A DNA stretch of 64,000 nucleotides from Diaporthe sp. PMI_573 (Eukaryota > Ascomycota > Sordariomycetes > Diaporthales > Diaporthaceae), in the NCBI GenBank assembly GCA_021399435.1, contig JAJTUP010000043.1, positions 124,001 through 188,000 on the forward strand. Direction: 5' to 3'. This document shows, one piece after another, positions 29,404 to 40,580 of this stretch. Under the pieces are notes generated by a model. The model saw only the letters and a list, made by a program, of their open reading frames with translations, was not told the DNA's origin and did no database searches. Position numbers and translations under genes: made by a program. Numbering within the stretch: position 1 is the stretch's first letter; each line of letters starts with the position of its first letter.

Positions 29404-31254
29404 ACGTCCCCGGCCCGGCTTCCGCCCCCCCCCTGATTCCGCCCCCCCCCACATCCGCGTTCACGCGTGTACGCGTCTGCCCCCACCCTATATAAACTCA
29501 ACCATATCTTTCCGAGAGAATTTTTTCTGGTCACCAAACTTCTTCCAAGCATCAACCTAGTCATCATGAAGCCCTATGGGGAAGCCGAGATCCATGACGC
29601 CCTTGTTGCGTGCAGGGATGGAATGCCCGTCAAGCAGGCTTGCAGGACCTGGCATATCCCCCGTTCCACACTTCGCGATCGCCTCGCCGGCGCGCAAAGT
29701 CAGCGCGTTTCTCACGAACCTCAGAGGCCTCTTTCTGATGATCAGGAGGATCGATTGGCCCTATTCCTTATCAACCAAAGCAGCTTGGGCCATGCGTTAA
29801 CTCGCTGGGAAACGAGGGCTCTGGCAGCCCGAATGGCCTCGTCGGGGAAGGAGGTCGCTCCTCTCGGAAGGAAGTGGCTGAGGGCCTTCCTCCTTCGTCA
29901 CCCTATCCTCCAAAGCCGTAAGTACCAGCGCGTTGAGGCTAAACGGCTAAGGGCAGCTACCAAAAAGAACGTTGGGTCGTGGTTTGACTTCATGTAGTTG
30001 CCTATCGTGAAGGCAATTAAGCCGGCCAACCGATAGAATGCCGACGAGGGCGGGCTGATGGAGGGCAAGTCCGAGAAGGCGCTCACGATCGGCTATTCGG
30101 AAGGAAGCCAGCTTCTTCAGAAGGACTTTAATTCGAGAGCGTGGACCTCCTTCCTTGAGTGTATCTCCGCCACGGGCAAGTTCCTCGTCTCACTTGTTAT
30201 TTTTAAGGGACTCAGCATTTAGCAGTAGTGGTTTCCTATCGCCCTTGAAGATCACGAGGGCTGGCAGTTTACGGCGACGAAGAAGGGGTGGATGGAGGAA
30301 CCTATCGCTATCCACTGGCTTCGGAAGGTCTTCCTTCCTCAAACAGTACCAGAGGACCCATTAGAATGGCGCCTTCTCGTAATCAATGGGCACCATACAC
30401 ATACAACGGTCGAGTTTATATGGGAATGCTTCTCGAATAAGGTGTATATCGTTTTTTTGCCCGCCCATATTTTGTATATGCTGCAACCGCTCGATGTGGC
30501 GATCTTCGGCCCTCTAAAGCTCGCATTTAAGAAGCATCTCGATCACCAGGAAGGGCATGATTCGTCAACAGTCGTGGCAAAGAAACGGTTTCTTTATTGC
30601 TATCACAAGGCTCGAATTGACACTTTAACGGAAGCAAATATACGTTCTGGCTGGCGGGCGACTGGTCTCTGGCCAGTATCTAAGCATAAGACACTCGGAA
30701 GCCACTTTATCGCCGATAATCGCGAGAAGGAAGCGAGATCGTTGGAATCTGGCGATACCAATAGCTCCAGCAGCCATTTCTGCACTAATAAGTGTTTTTG
30801 TCGGCCTCAAGGGACCATTTTTGCGACCCCTAAGCGATCTCAAGACCTAAGGGGTATGGTGGCTCGGTATGCCCGTCAGAAGAATCTCAGCCCCACATCA
30901 CGACTCCTCTTCAGGAAAATCCTCAAAAGTTGGGACCAGATAGACGTCGATCTGACAATGTCCTCACAAAAAGCCCGAGAGTTGGAAGCCCAGATTAAAG
31001 CCAGTAGGGTAGTCCGAAGGAAGAAGGTTCAACTTGACCCGAATGAACTTTTCGCCGATATCGAGGCCATTCGGAGGACTCAGATTGAAGCGGGGGTGGT
31101 ATCAGAAGAAAGCGACGCTTCAGAAGAGTCGGAAACACCATCGGAAGCGAGGTCAACTATCGTGGTGGCGGCGTCGTCGGCGACGAGGCGAAGGGGGCGG
31201 TCGTGAGGGAAGGGGGCGGAATCAGGGGGGGGGCGGAAGCCGGGCCGGGGACGT
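29404..31254 (+). mobile_element. pogo/Fot-type DNA transposon with perfect ends
   Basis: The left end at 29404 reads ACGTCCCCGGCCCGGC and goes on through a run of nine C's and TGATTCCGCCCCC. The right end, ending at 31254, is its exact inverse for about 42 bp. TA dinucleotides at 29402-29403 and 31255-31256 are the target duplication typical of Tc1-mariner/pogo. Length is 1,851 bp. One transposase gene fills it. Confidence 0.93.
29566..31206 (+). pseudogene. pogo/Fot DDE transposase with four TAG stops
   Basis: The ATG at 29566 starts a psq helix-turn-helix (EIHDALVACRDGMPVKQACR; RSTLRDRLAG), then a CENPB-type HTH (RKWLRAFLLRHPIL). The DDE domain follows in the same frame: NADEGGLMEG (first D), VINGHHTHTTVEF (second position), LQPLDVAIFGPLK (third D). 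The tail is acidic and then Arg-rich. Four TAG stops interrupt the frame at 29995, 30034 and two near 30223-30229; three look like CAG-to-TAG. The second catalytic Asp of the DGH motif is replaced by Asn (NGH). The copy cannot make an active transposase, although its ends look mobilisable in trans. Confidence 0.9.
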
Positions 31255-31454
31255 TAAACCATACAGGAACACCACCTTAGGACATAAGCAATGGCTTTAT
31301 CGTTATCCACCACTAGGCAAATGCGGCCCATGTAGATATCCTACGCCTGTTAGTAATTGAAAACTGCCGTAATTGAAAGTTAGAACAACGTCGGTTTCTC
31401 GAGGACCGAGTGATAGGCTTAGCCACCGTTTAAGGCGCGAAAATAACCTCGAAA

Positions 31455-31714
31455 TGCCAGATACCGATGCCGTCCTCGAGGCCGTCCTTGAGGCTACAAA
31501 GGCCGAAGCAGAGGAGGCCCGTTTAGAAGCTGACAAGCTTCTGTGCCAATTTATGGACGCGTATATCGAGAGTGCTACACTGATCAAAGAGAGAGTCATC
31601 CAACAATATCAAGAACGACTGGACGGTTTGCCGGCCAGCAGTCGCGCAATAGTGTGTGAGACGTTGGCGAATGACGATATTCTCTGTAGAAGACAGACTG
31701 TCTTGGCGAACTGA
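31455..31714 (+). CDS. short helical hypothetical protein or gene fragment
   Basis: Starting at the internal ATG at 31455, the frame codes for about 86 residues. They are rich in Glu, Ala and Leu (VLEAVLEATKAEAEEARLEA), likely one long helix or coiled coil, ending LCRRQTVLAN. The frame is open further upstream without a better start. No family recognised; it lies just right of the pogo element and may be a fragment. Confidence 0.25.
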
Positions 31715-33234
31715 GTTGTAGGCAGCAAGCCTTTTAGTTCTAAGGTCCCGGGTCCCACCTCTGTGTTTTGTTGTTAAACATAGGCACTAGTTACGTTAGA
31801 CTCTTCTGATGGGTGCGGAGCAGGCTAGTGGGCACTGTACGCCTTCAAAACCTCTCACTTCTTTCGCTTCTGCCCTCCATTCCTCAATATAGTCTATTAC
31901 CCCAATAGCATATCGGACAGGGGGCTCTTCTAGTACTAGGTATCACACTCTAAATGTTCTCGTTTACAGTACGGATGAGCATAAAAGTCGTTAGGAAATT
32001 CGCGGCAATAATGGGTCAGCCATTCAGCCTGGTAGTCTTCTGCTAACCAGGAATCCAGCTCGATTGAACCCTCGAAGAACAGCCACGCTTCTTATAGATA
32101 ACGTCTCATTTGGATCGGATGGAGTAGTTAAGGCAGCGAACATACTCTGGAGGCGCACGGGTCAATACTGTACAGGCAGAGAGACATCACAGACAGTATA
32201 CAATATGCGAAGGCTATACAGTTGAAAGTAGAAGATTGACCCTTTATCAAGCGGCGGGAGCACCAGCGGGGTCTGAGAGGTCTGGGTTCGTGGCTTGAAT
32301 TTGCAATAAGGACCTACAGAGACACCAGAAACGAACAAAGAAGCGCCTATATTGGGCTGACAAGCTTGGCCAGTGGGTCATGAAATGGAACTTGAGGTCC
32401 CTGAGTTTCAGCTGCCTGGTCCCGCTGCCATTGCCCTGCAACCATACTTGTTGAATCTCGCTTCTGACGATAATGCAGGTGCATACATCCGCACAGCTGC
32501 AAGCCATGTAGAACTTGACGCATAAGTTAGCGAGGAATTAAGCTTTTTATTATTATGTAATTCCAGGGAGTGTTTAAAACAAGCCAACATACCGAGGTCT
32601 AGCCAGACGGATTAGGATTACATATTCTTAGATGTGGAAAACATAGAGCAGTCATCAGAGACGAAACAGAAGTTGGTAGAGGTATAAGTTTTGACAGCTG
32701 GCAAACGAATTTGAGAATACTGAGAAATAAATTGTGCAGATATCGTGAAAGTTGAAGGCTTTTGGTGTGGCGGGTGTACAAGTGGTGGGGGTGTACGGGT
32801 GTGATCAGGACAAACAAGGCAGTTATGCCACAACCCTCGGCTTTGTTAGGCGGTGCTGCAAGCGGTCGATAGTAAATAAGTTTATATTAATCAGGAGGAT
32901 GAAAAGCCCTAATCTAAGTTAGGTTTAGGGGACCGAATTATTGAATAAGGATTATAATCTACAAGTTGCAGGAAACAAATCTACAATTTACCATTTTCCC
33001 TTTTTACCCGTTTCCCCTGCCTGCGGGTTTCATTTCTTAAATCCTATAAACTTATTCAAACGAGATGTTGAAAAGCCTTATATATATAAATGTGCTGACT
33101 TCCACTTCATTCACGAATCAGTTGGTCAAAAGCGATGTGCTACAACTTTCCTTCAATCAACCAAATTTGACAAAATGCGTCATTAATTAAACATCCAAAC
33201 CAACCATCCTTGATACGTGTTTCGCAGATTCAAA
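31715..33234. other. AT-rich intergenic region
   Basis: Short frames on both strands only. From 32,840 to 33,200 the DNA is AT-rich and leads into the GH64 relic, so part of it may be its promoter (TATATATAAATG at about 33080). Confidence 0.5.
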
Positions 33235-34195
33235 ATGATAATATCACCATATCAATGTATGATTAGTTTGCAAGTTTTGGTCTCCCTGGTTGCTGCGCAC
33301 CCATCTTCAGTTCTGTATGACGCCCTACGTACCCTCAAAATGAACGACAAGATCCCGGTCTATAAGACAATCTGTTCTGAGAACACTGCAGAACTAGCGA
33401 TTAACTTCCATAATGCCAGTCCTGACACTATATTTGCATACATACTCGGACTAGACCCTGACAACGGCAATCAAGCCTTCTACCAGAGCAATTTGGGCTC
33501 TGTTTACTACCCTAAATACCTTTCAGCTTCAAATGGGAGCCTCTCCGGGATAGACTCGAAAGCGAATGACCTGATAATCACCGTCCCACCCAATACCAAT
33601 ACACCCGTCACTCTAAAGACATATCTTAACTCGGGCCGTATCTACTTAGCCACTCAAGAAATTCAATTTTTTATGGATAGTTCGAATCGCTTAGTGGAGC
33701 CATCTCCGGTTTCAGACTCAGACCCTAATTTCGGGGTGAAATGGGTATTACTAAACTCACGTGGTCAGGCAGTAGACTTATTACAGATTTATCGTACGTT
33801 GATTAAGTTGGCCTACCGATTGGTCTATCGGTTCATTCAGCGGATGGAGTGGTGCTGAAAAGCCCTGGGCTGCCTTCGGACGCAGTCGAATCCATCTGCA
33901 ACCAGCTCAAAGATATAGATCCAGCTTGGGATTCCATGTGTGTATATGACGAGTCTGGCAATGCCTTACGTGCATTAGCACCGCATATCTGGCTTGCTCA
34001 CAACACCTGCAGCAACCTGCGAGGATACTACGACCCATATATCCAAAAGGTGTGGGAGAAGTACTCGGAGGCTAATCTCACAGTCGATACCCAGATCCAT
34101 GATGACGGCCCGATGGTAACCTGTCAGGTGGACAACTGTGATCTGCTATGCGCCCAAGCTGACGGAAACACTTTTCGATACCAGAAGCCAACTAC
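33235..34195 (+). pseudogene. broken GH64 beta-1,3-glucanase
   Basis: The ATG at 33235 opens a hydrophobic signal-like peptide (ISLQVLVSLVAAHP). The GH64/thaumatin-like fold follows: INFHNASPDTIFAYILGLDPDNG, SGRIYLATQEIQFFMDSSNRLVEPS and DPNFGVKWVLL. Near 33780-33800 the frame is lost. The next conserved part (YVD, stop, VGLPIGLSVHSADGVVLKSPG) is in a different frame and contains a TAA. It then continues LPSDAVESICNQL, DSMCVYDESGNALRALAPH, YYDPYIQKVWEKYSEANLTVDTQ. At about 34195, after FRYQKPTTR, the sequence switches to hAT. The C-terminal quarter is absent. Active relatives are secreted and hydrolyse beta-1,3-glucan; this copy is disabled by frameshift, stop and truncation. Confidence 0.8.
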
Positions 34196-35504
34196 GAGAC
34201 GGATGGGGCTTTGCTTCAAAACTCGGATATTTCGTGATGGACAATGCTGGCAATAACGACACAATGATGAGATCCCTTTCGCTTGGTCAGTACAACTCAC
34301 CGTTTCTACTGACTGGTTCTAACATCCCACAGGCCTCCTTCGCCGATATGACATCCGATACGATCCCAAAGTTCACCGACTCCGCTGCCAACGTCATATC
34401 ATCAATCTCGCCGCTAAAGCCTTCCTCTTCGTTACCGACAATGAGAAGCTCGAACGCGACGATCCAGGTCTGTATAATGTGACACTAAAGCATATTGAAG
34501 CGTGGCGGAAGAAGGGACCTCTTGGCAAGCTTCACAACTTCGTCGTTTACACCCAACGGAATGTTCAGCGCAGCCAAAAGTTTCTTGCTATCAGCCATAA
34601 CCGTAAGCTTGCGCGAGACAACGACACAAGGTGGAGCTCGTGGTATACCATGTTGAGAGCGGCCTTGAATCTTAGAGACGCAATTGACGGCTATTTCAAC
34701 AAATGGATGGAAGCAGACTGCGCTGGAGACGAGCTCTCTTCAGAGGACTGGACCATCTTGGAGAAGATCAAGTCCTTCTTAGAGAAGCTGAAGATGAGGA
34801 CTAAGGCTCTCGAATCATCGTTTGCAACACTCGGCAATGTCCTCCTGGCTATGGACTTCGTATTGGCACAATTCGAAGCCGGCAAGGAGGCAAATGTCGA
34901 CGATCCGGTGATGGCACCGATGTATAACTCGGGCTGGGCGAAGATGGACAAGTATTACCGCCTTACTGATGAATCACCTGCCTACGTTGCAGCTATCGTG
35001 CTCCACCCTTCGCATAAATGGCACTACATCCAGGAGAACTGGAAAAAGGAGTGGGTTGAGTCGTCGAAGGAGTTGCTTGAGGCGCTGTGGAACGAATATA
35101 AGCCTGTGGAATCACCTCTTCCACTCTGCGAGGTCCCATCGGCGACCACGAACGAGTTCTTGAATTGGCGGAACAAGCACCTGCAGCCGTCACTCATCAC
35201 GGACGAATACGAGCGTTATTGCAAGTCTGAACGGGTTTATGGTTTTACGAGCGCCCTTGCATGGTGGCTAGAGGAGACGCAGCAGAAAAACTACCCGAGC
35301 CTGAGCAAGATGGCCGTGGATATATTGTCAATTCCTGCAATGTCTGCGGAGCCCGAACGACTCTTCTCTGGGGCAAAGATAACGATTACAGACCGTCGAA
35401 ATCGACTTGGGAGTGATGTGATTGAAGCATTGGAGTGCCTGAAGTCATGGTTTGGGATACGAGATTTTCAAGGTGACGAGATTTTCGCTGAGGCAGATGA
35501 ATGA
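34196..35504 (+). pseudogene. hAT transposase E, 5'-truncated
   Basis: Homology begins inside the catalytic core (WGFASKLGYFVMDNAGNNDT), directly after the GH64 fragment. A 48-nt intron fits at 34286-34333 (GTCAGT...CCACAG). The second exon reads QRHIINLAAKAFLFVTDNEK in the frame that runs on through GPLGKLHNFVVYTQRN and RWSSWYTMLRAALNL. It ends with a complete dimerisation domain (MAVDILSIPAMSAEPERLFS; SDVIEALECLKSWFG), stop at 35504. No BED finger and no left end are present, so this is a 3' piece of an element. Confidence 0.85.
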
Positions 35505-35700
35505 TGAGGTCCAGGTGGAATATATTGGATGTATTGTCACACTGCCAATATATTGGGTTCTTGGCAATACAATACAATATGGGTCATGTTCATATTGGGT
35601 AATACAATATCGCCTCTTGACAATACGATATTATTGCGAGGGAGTCCATATTGCCAATATACGTATTGTTTATGTTATTAGCAACACTGGAAACACCACG
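35505..35700 (+). repeat. subterminal repeats at the 3' end of hAT E
   Basis: The stretch is packed with CAATATTGG, CCAATATATTGG and CAATACAATA words in both orientations, as hAT subterminal regions often are. It ends near TTAGCAACACTGG just before the Ca2+/H+ exchanger gene. Confidence 0.6.
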
Positions 35701-35737
35701 CTCTCAGCCGTGGTTTTGCAAAAAATAACATTGAAGA

Positions 35738-36948
35738 ATGGGGCCCAGTTTCAGAATCGACAGGATCGCCCAAGGCAGCTCTGCCGCCAATGATGGTGAG
35801 AGCTACGCGGACGAAAATAGGCCATTGGTTGGCGTCCCCAAGGGCGATGGCTTGTCCCAGAATAGTCGCGGTTTCTGGGGTCAGATGTTCCTTGGGAAAC
35901 ACACGCCCCAGTTGGACAGCCCAAACCCCTTTGTAAAGTGGCCGGTGCACATTTGGAACGTGCTCAAGATCACGTTGCTTAGTAGTAAGTGGCTCTTGTC
36001 TTGGGAGTTTGGCTCCGAATGGGACAATCGCCTCTGGTTCTCTCCTTGCCAAGGTGTGTTCTTATTCTCGATGCAGACTATGTCAATGTCCTCTTGCTCT
36101 TCGTCCCACTTGGTATTGTTGCCGGCGTGTACGAGTGGAACTCCACCCTTGTCTTTACCCTTAACTTCCTGGCAATAATACCTCTAGCCACCATCCTGTC
36201 CTTTGCCACCGAGGAGATCTCGTCTAAACTGGGCGAGACTCTCGGCGGCCTGCTAAATGCTACATTTGGCAATGATGTTGAGCTTATTGTGAGTACTATA
36301 TCCTGGCAATGTAAATGCATCCACTTCGACTAATGCATGTTTTAGGTGAGTATCATTGCCCTGCAGAACAACCAGATCGAAGTGGTCAAATCCTCTATGC
36401 TTGGTTCCATCCTATCCAACCTGTTGTTGGTCATGGGAATGTGCTTCTTCCTTGGTGGAATATTTAACATGCGTGATGCAAACGGCAATGGTACGGAGCA
36501 GGAGTTTGCTTCCGGCACGGCCCAGACTGCCTGCTCGCTGATGACTCTGTCCTCGGCATCACTTGTTATCCCTGCCACCCTGTTCATGGTCCTCGAAAGT
36601 GACAAGGACAAAGCCGCCGCACACAAGAGCGTCCTGATCCTGTCCCGCGGGACGGCCATCATCTTGCTGCTCCTCTACTGCCTCTACCTGTTCTTCCAGT
36701 TGAGGACCCACAAGGCCCTTTTCAACCCTGAAGTGCCAGATAACTCAGAGGACGAGGACGAGGAGGAAGAAGAAGCGGACGATTCATCTATGAGCGCTTG
36801 GTCTGCATCGGCAATCCTCATTCTCACGACGGTTGTGACTTCTTTCTGCGCGGACTTCCTCGTCGACGCCATCGATCCTATTGTCGAGACCGGCGCAGTC
36901 AGCAAGAATTTCATTGGTCTCATTCTTATCCCGATCGCAGACTTGTAA
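35738..36948 (+). pseudogene. Ca2+/H+ exchanger (CAX/VCX1 type), C-terminally truncated
   Basis: Three exons: 35738-35984, 36077-36288 and 36346-36948, with canonical introns of 92 and 57 nt that keep frame. The protein has a hydrophilic N-terminus, then [20 protein letters not shown], the first CaCA alpha repeat ([22 protein letters not shown]), several membrane segments, and the acidic loop between the two halves (EDEDEEEEEADD). It breaks off right after NFIGLILIPI, where family members continue into the second alpha repeat (GNAAEH type). Three foreign residues and a TAA follow. About 353 residues remain. Without the second alpha repeat transport of vacuolar Ca2+ is not expected. No continuation is seen nearby. 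Confidence 0.85.
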
Positions 36949-37015
36949 ATATTGATACCTGATACTGATACAAAGTTGATACTTTGATACTGATACCAAT
37001 TGAACCTGGTGATCT
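36941..37015 (+). repeat. GATACTGATAC-type repeat at the exchanger breakpoint
   Basis: Several copies of TTGATAC / CTGATAC, with an imperfect palindrome around ACAAAGTTGATACTTTG, start exactly where homology to the exchanger ends. This looks like the edge of an inserted or recombined element. Confidence 0.55.
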
Positions 37016-37400
37016 TAACATCTTGTCCACCTTGAACACTATCTTGTACATGGGCAAATTTGCAATGGAGACTGGCAGCAGCGCGACCCAGCCATGTAGG
37101 CAAGCAGTGGCACCGCGTACGACAAGTTCTGTCAGGATGGAGAGCAAAGGCCCAGGCCTCAGACCCATGCGCCCCCAGGATAAAATTGAATTGATTTCTA
37201 TGGAACCCTCCATGATAAATTACCTTGTAGGAATCCAAAAAACGGCCGTAACTACTTAATTAGTTATCGTAACCTAAGGATTAAGAAAACATATCGAGGT
37301 AAGTATTTAAGAGAGTCTAATGCCCATAAACATGGTCAATAAATACGTGACACAGTAGACTTGCCATTTAACGAATCTTTGGAATTAAGCAGGGAACAAG

Positions 37401-37793
37401 ATGATCACCGGTGATTTTCGTGAAAAGGCGTTGCCCCCAATACCTTTGGTACCCGAGAGGCGCCCTGTACCACCAGCCCGCCTCCATGATCGGCCGATGC
37501 TGAGTGCGGGACCTAAGACACCTCAAGACCTGTACGGAGGACTTCTGAGTCGCATACGGATACTTGAGGTAGAGCGAGATCAAAGGGAAGATGAAATTGC
37601 CAGAACTCGTCAGGAAAATCAAAGACTTCGTCTGGAGGTTCAGCACTACACGGGCACAATCGAGAAGATTGCTTCCGCTTTGGACGCGGTATTCACAGAA
37701 TTCTTATCAACCCGAGTACAATCGCATTTGTCACAAGCCTCGACCCTAAAAGATATTATTAAAATTTATAGATCATCGTCACTTTGCTTATGA
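37401..37793 (+). CDS. small hypothetical protein with coiled coil
   Basis: The ATG at 37401 gives 130 residues. The first third is Pro-rich and basic (LPPIPLVPERRPVPPARLH). A heptad-like coiled coil follows (SRIRILEVERDQREDEIART, then QENQRLRLEVQHY), and the C-terminus is helical. No family recognised. It may be a partial copy of a larger coiled-coil protein; codon use is ordinary and there is no internal break. Confidence 0.4.
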   Translation: MITGDFREKALPPIPLVPERRPVPPARLHDRPMLSAGPKTPQDLYGGLLSRIRILEVERDQREDEIARTRQENQRLRLEVQHYTGTIEKIASALDAVFTEFLSTRVQSHLSQASTLKDIIKIYRSSSLCL

Positions 37794-39842
37794 ATCGGGT
37801 GATATTGTCGTCTACAACGTGGTCACGCCTTCACTTCACAAAGAGCCAGACAAGCCATTGTCACGATTTTAAATTGTTGCGCACACCTTGAAGCTTTGGA
37901 ATTTGTATAAATGCGAATTTCATTACTGGGGAAGTACGCCTACGGTTGCAGGGCGTACGTGCGCTTTGTTTCGAGACCGGGAAAACAACTCTTCGAGGCG
38001 CTACCTAAAGACCCACGAAGGGCGCACAGTACACTTTGAAGCGACTGAAGGTTCTTTTGTACTGTATTTTCGGGGTGATAGTATGCTGAAATTCCCTTTT
38101 GTTAACACCATTTGAAATAATACATATTTTCCATGAACCTTTCCTCAATCAAGTATCCGGTTCCTTCTTCAATCTCAGCCTCCGTCTCGGCCTTCAAGCC
38201 CTGCCTCAAGTGCCAGGCAGACGAGGACGCAACAGGGATTTCTTCCTGTGACGCAATGTTGAAAGGAACATCTCAGCCTACAAAACGACCCAATCATTCA
38301 GTCAAGCTTTGTGTTGTTGCAAAATACGTCACTAAGTACAGTGAAGTCCTGAGCTGCTATACATACACAATTTAAGCGCAGTACAAGAACCATCTTTCTC
38401 CTTGCCGGACGAAATTGCAATGTTCTAACAGCCAAGGACTTTGCCAAAATCAGTCACCAGGCACAAGACTAATCTTTTAGACCATACGTAAAGATACAAA
38501 TAGGCCTACATGTTGTTGTGGGATGTCAGCAACTTCATTGGAAGACGTGCTTTTTTTCTACTAGATAATGTTCGCATAGCAACCCGCCCCGGAAACCCTA
38601 TTTCCCCCACTCAATTTGAACGAAGGATTTAGCAGGCAAAGCATTCATTCCTCTTCATCCTCTATCTACAAAATATTTAAACTCACTACGGCCACAGATG
38701 GACATGGATGCCGCATGTGCAGAAAATAAGTTGAAGTCGAGCAGCCGCAAGCGACATCAATTGTTTGACGAGCAACCGGACGCCCATAAAGTATCTGACT
38801 GCTCTCCGTCCGTTTGAGCAAAGACCACACCAAATTGTTTCCGCGCCGTTGGAGTTTTATGAACGCTTGCGCTTCTCATCGTCTTTTGGTGGTGGCTGAG
38901 CCGGCCTTTCTTGATGGTTGGTAAATGCAGCAGCCTGCGTGGTTTTCCTGGTACCGCCTGGGTGCATAAGTCCAATAGTGAAGTAGCCGGTACTGTAAAA
39001 CAGAGTAGAGTACTTATGCTACTGTCTTACGCCTTGTTATAGAAGTCTTATGCTTGGAAAGACGACGTCAAGCAGTTGGGCTAAATACAAGTACTTTTGA
39101 CAAGCATTGTGGCCGAGACATACTTCACACATTGAAATTTACACAAGAGCTACTGGGTCAATAATCGGTATCAATATACTGCAAAATGAACCGTACCATG
39201 TACTGTATTTTATCATTATTTGTATGTCAATGGTATGTAATGATCTGGAAAACGTTACTACTGTACGCATAGTCTCATTTCTACAGGTATAACTATTTTT
39301 CGAATTAGGGCTAAGTCGATGTTAGCGTGCCAGTACCCAGAGCTGGACTTATACTGTACATACTCTCCTTCATGTCGCCAGGACTGCGCAGCTCCCGTTA
39401 TGCCCGGCTGCCCTGAGCCCGCCGTTGTTCGTTCCGAGGTACGCGAGGACGACTCTCCACACATTAGCCGACTACGGCTCGGACGGCGTCTCTTTTCAGG
39501 CCTCCTGCAGATCTTTCGAAAGCACCGACAGTATGAGATCTGATAGTAGCGGCGCTCGGGCTTCTCCCCGGGCATCAGACAAAAGGAACGCAAGCCTGGC
39601 CCTGAAGGCTATCAAAGAGGTTAAAAGCGGGACGCGGTCTTGTGGAAACTCAGCAGTGGAGCCCTCGATAGCGCTTCTACGAAGCTTGCTGTTTCCTACT
39701 GCGGCGTGCCTAACAGTAGCGGACAAACCGTTAGAAGCCAAGCTCACTGCGGTACCTGCCAGTGCTTTGGTATAAATACACCAGCAATCCCCCCTCTCCC
39801 CAAAAAGGCTCCAAACACTCGGCCCCCTCTGTCTCGCATTTC
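37794..39842. other. intergenic region, no supported gene
   Basis: The AT-rich part (to about 39,300) has only short frames. From 39,340 the sequence becomes GC-rich and leads to a TATAAATA at about 39770 upstream of the ORFs below. Confidence 0.5.
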
Positions 39843-40580
39843 ATGTCATCACCAACACATGATGTTCCCGCCGCAATGGCAGTCGCTGCCAAGAACCACA
39901 CCATAATAGAAATAGGGGACTCCCAAGTGAGCACCCAGAGCGAGGAGGACAAGTCTGAGGGGAGGGAAGTACCCGAAACCCCGACCCAGGCAATGAAGGG
40001 CGAGGACGACGATATAGTCATTCGCCCAGACGACAAGATGTGGACGACCGGCTGTGCCTTCCGTGCTATAAGCCCGCCGCCGCGCCGCATAGTCCATGGG
40101 CAGGCGGAAGAGTGGAGGTGGGTCGTCTCCATATCCTTGCGCCGAAAAGAAGCCATTGACATGCCGACAGCAGGGACCACGAGGAGGACCACGAGGAGGA
40201 GCATGAGAACCGTTACACCCACACGCAAGTTGCGCGCAGCAAGATGGCCGGCAACACGCCGTGGGCCTCTCAGCTGTGTCCTGATCCTACCCAGGAGTCG
40301 GTACCCGCATCCACGGTCACCGGGAATGAGTCCTGCTCCATCAAACTCGTCAACTTCGCCGACGCCTTGTGGCAGCTCCCGGACACGCAAGGGCCAAACC
40401 AAGAAACGCAGGCAGCAGAAGTGGAGGAGGCAGCGCGGACGGCAATTGGTGCTGAGGGCCAGCAGTCCTCGAGTCCCGGGCATGAACGACAGGACGACGA
40501 CACACCAATACTCGTGGCAGCGGAGGGAACCATTACTGTTGAGCATGAAGTGGCAAGGGTGGGGGAACCAGCACAGGTAG
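39843..40580 (+). CDS. GC-rich low-complexity ORF, possibly decayed retroelement gag
   Basis: The ATG at 39843 lies about 70 bp after a TATAAATA box. The first 110 residues are varied (IIEIGDSQVSTQSEEDKSEG; DDIVIRPDDKMWTTGCAFRA). After that the composition turns to Arg/Thr/Ser-rich, as if the true frame had shifted. A second frame (40244-40768) then looks more protein-like, with FADALWQLPD and a Glu/Gln-rich disordered part. The pattern suggests one disordered, gag- or LINE ORF1-like protein broken by frameshifts. No zinc knuckle or RT is seen, so the assignment stays weak. Confidence 0.25.
   Translation: MSSPTHDVPAAMAVAAKNHTIIEIGDSQVSTQSEEDKSEGREVPETPTQAMKGEDDDIVIRPDDKMWTTGCAFRAISPPPRRIVHGQAEEWRWVVSISLRRKEAIDMPTAGTTRRTTRRSMRTVTPTRKLRAARWPATRRGPLSCVLILPRSRYPHPRSPGMSPAPSNSSTSPTPCGSSRTRKGQTKKRRQQKWRRQRGRQLVLRASSPRVPGMNDRTTTHQYSWQRREPLLLSMKWQGWGNQHR

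Noticed and set aside
37794..38400. Small frames at 37888-38115 and 38133-38375
   Set aside because: Too short and featureless to support as genes.
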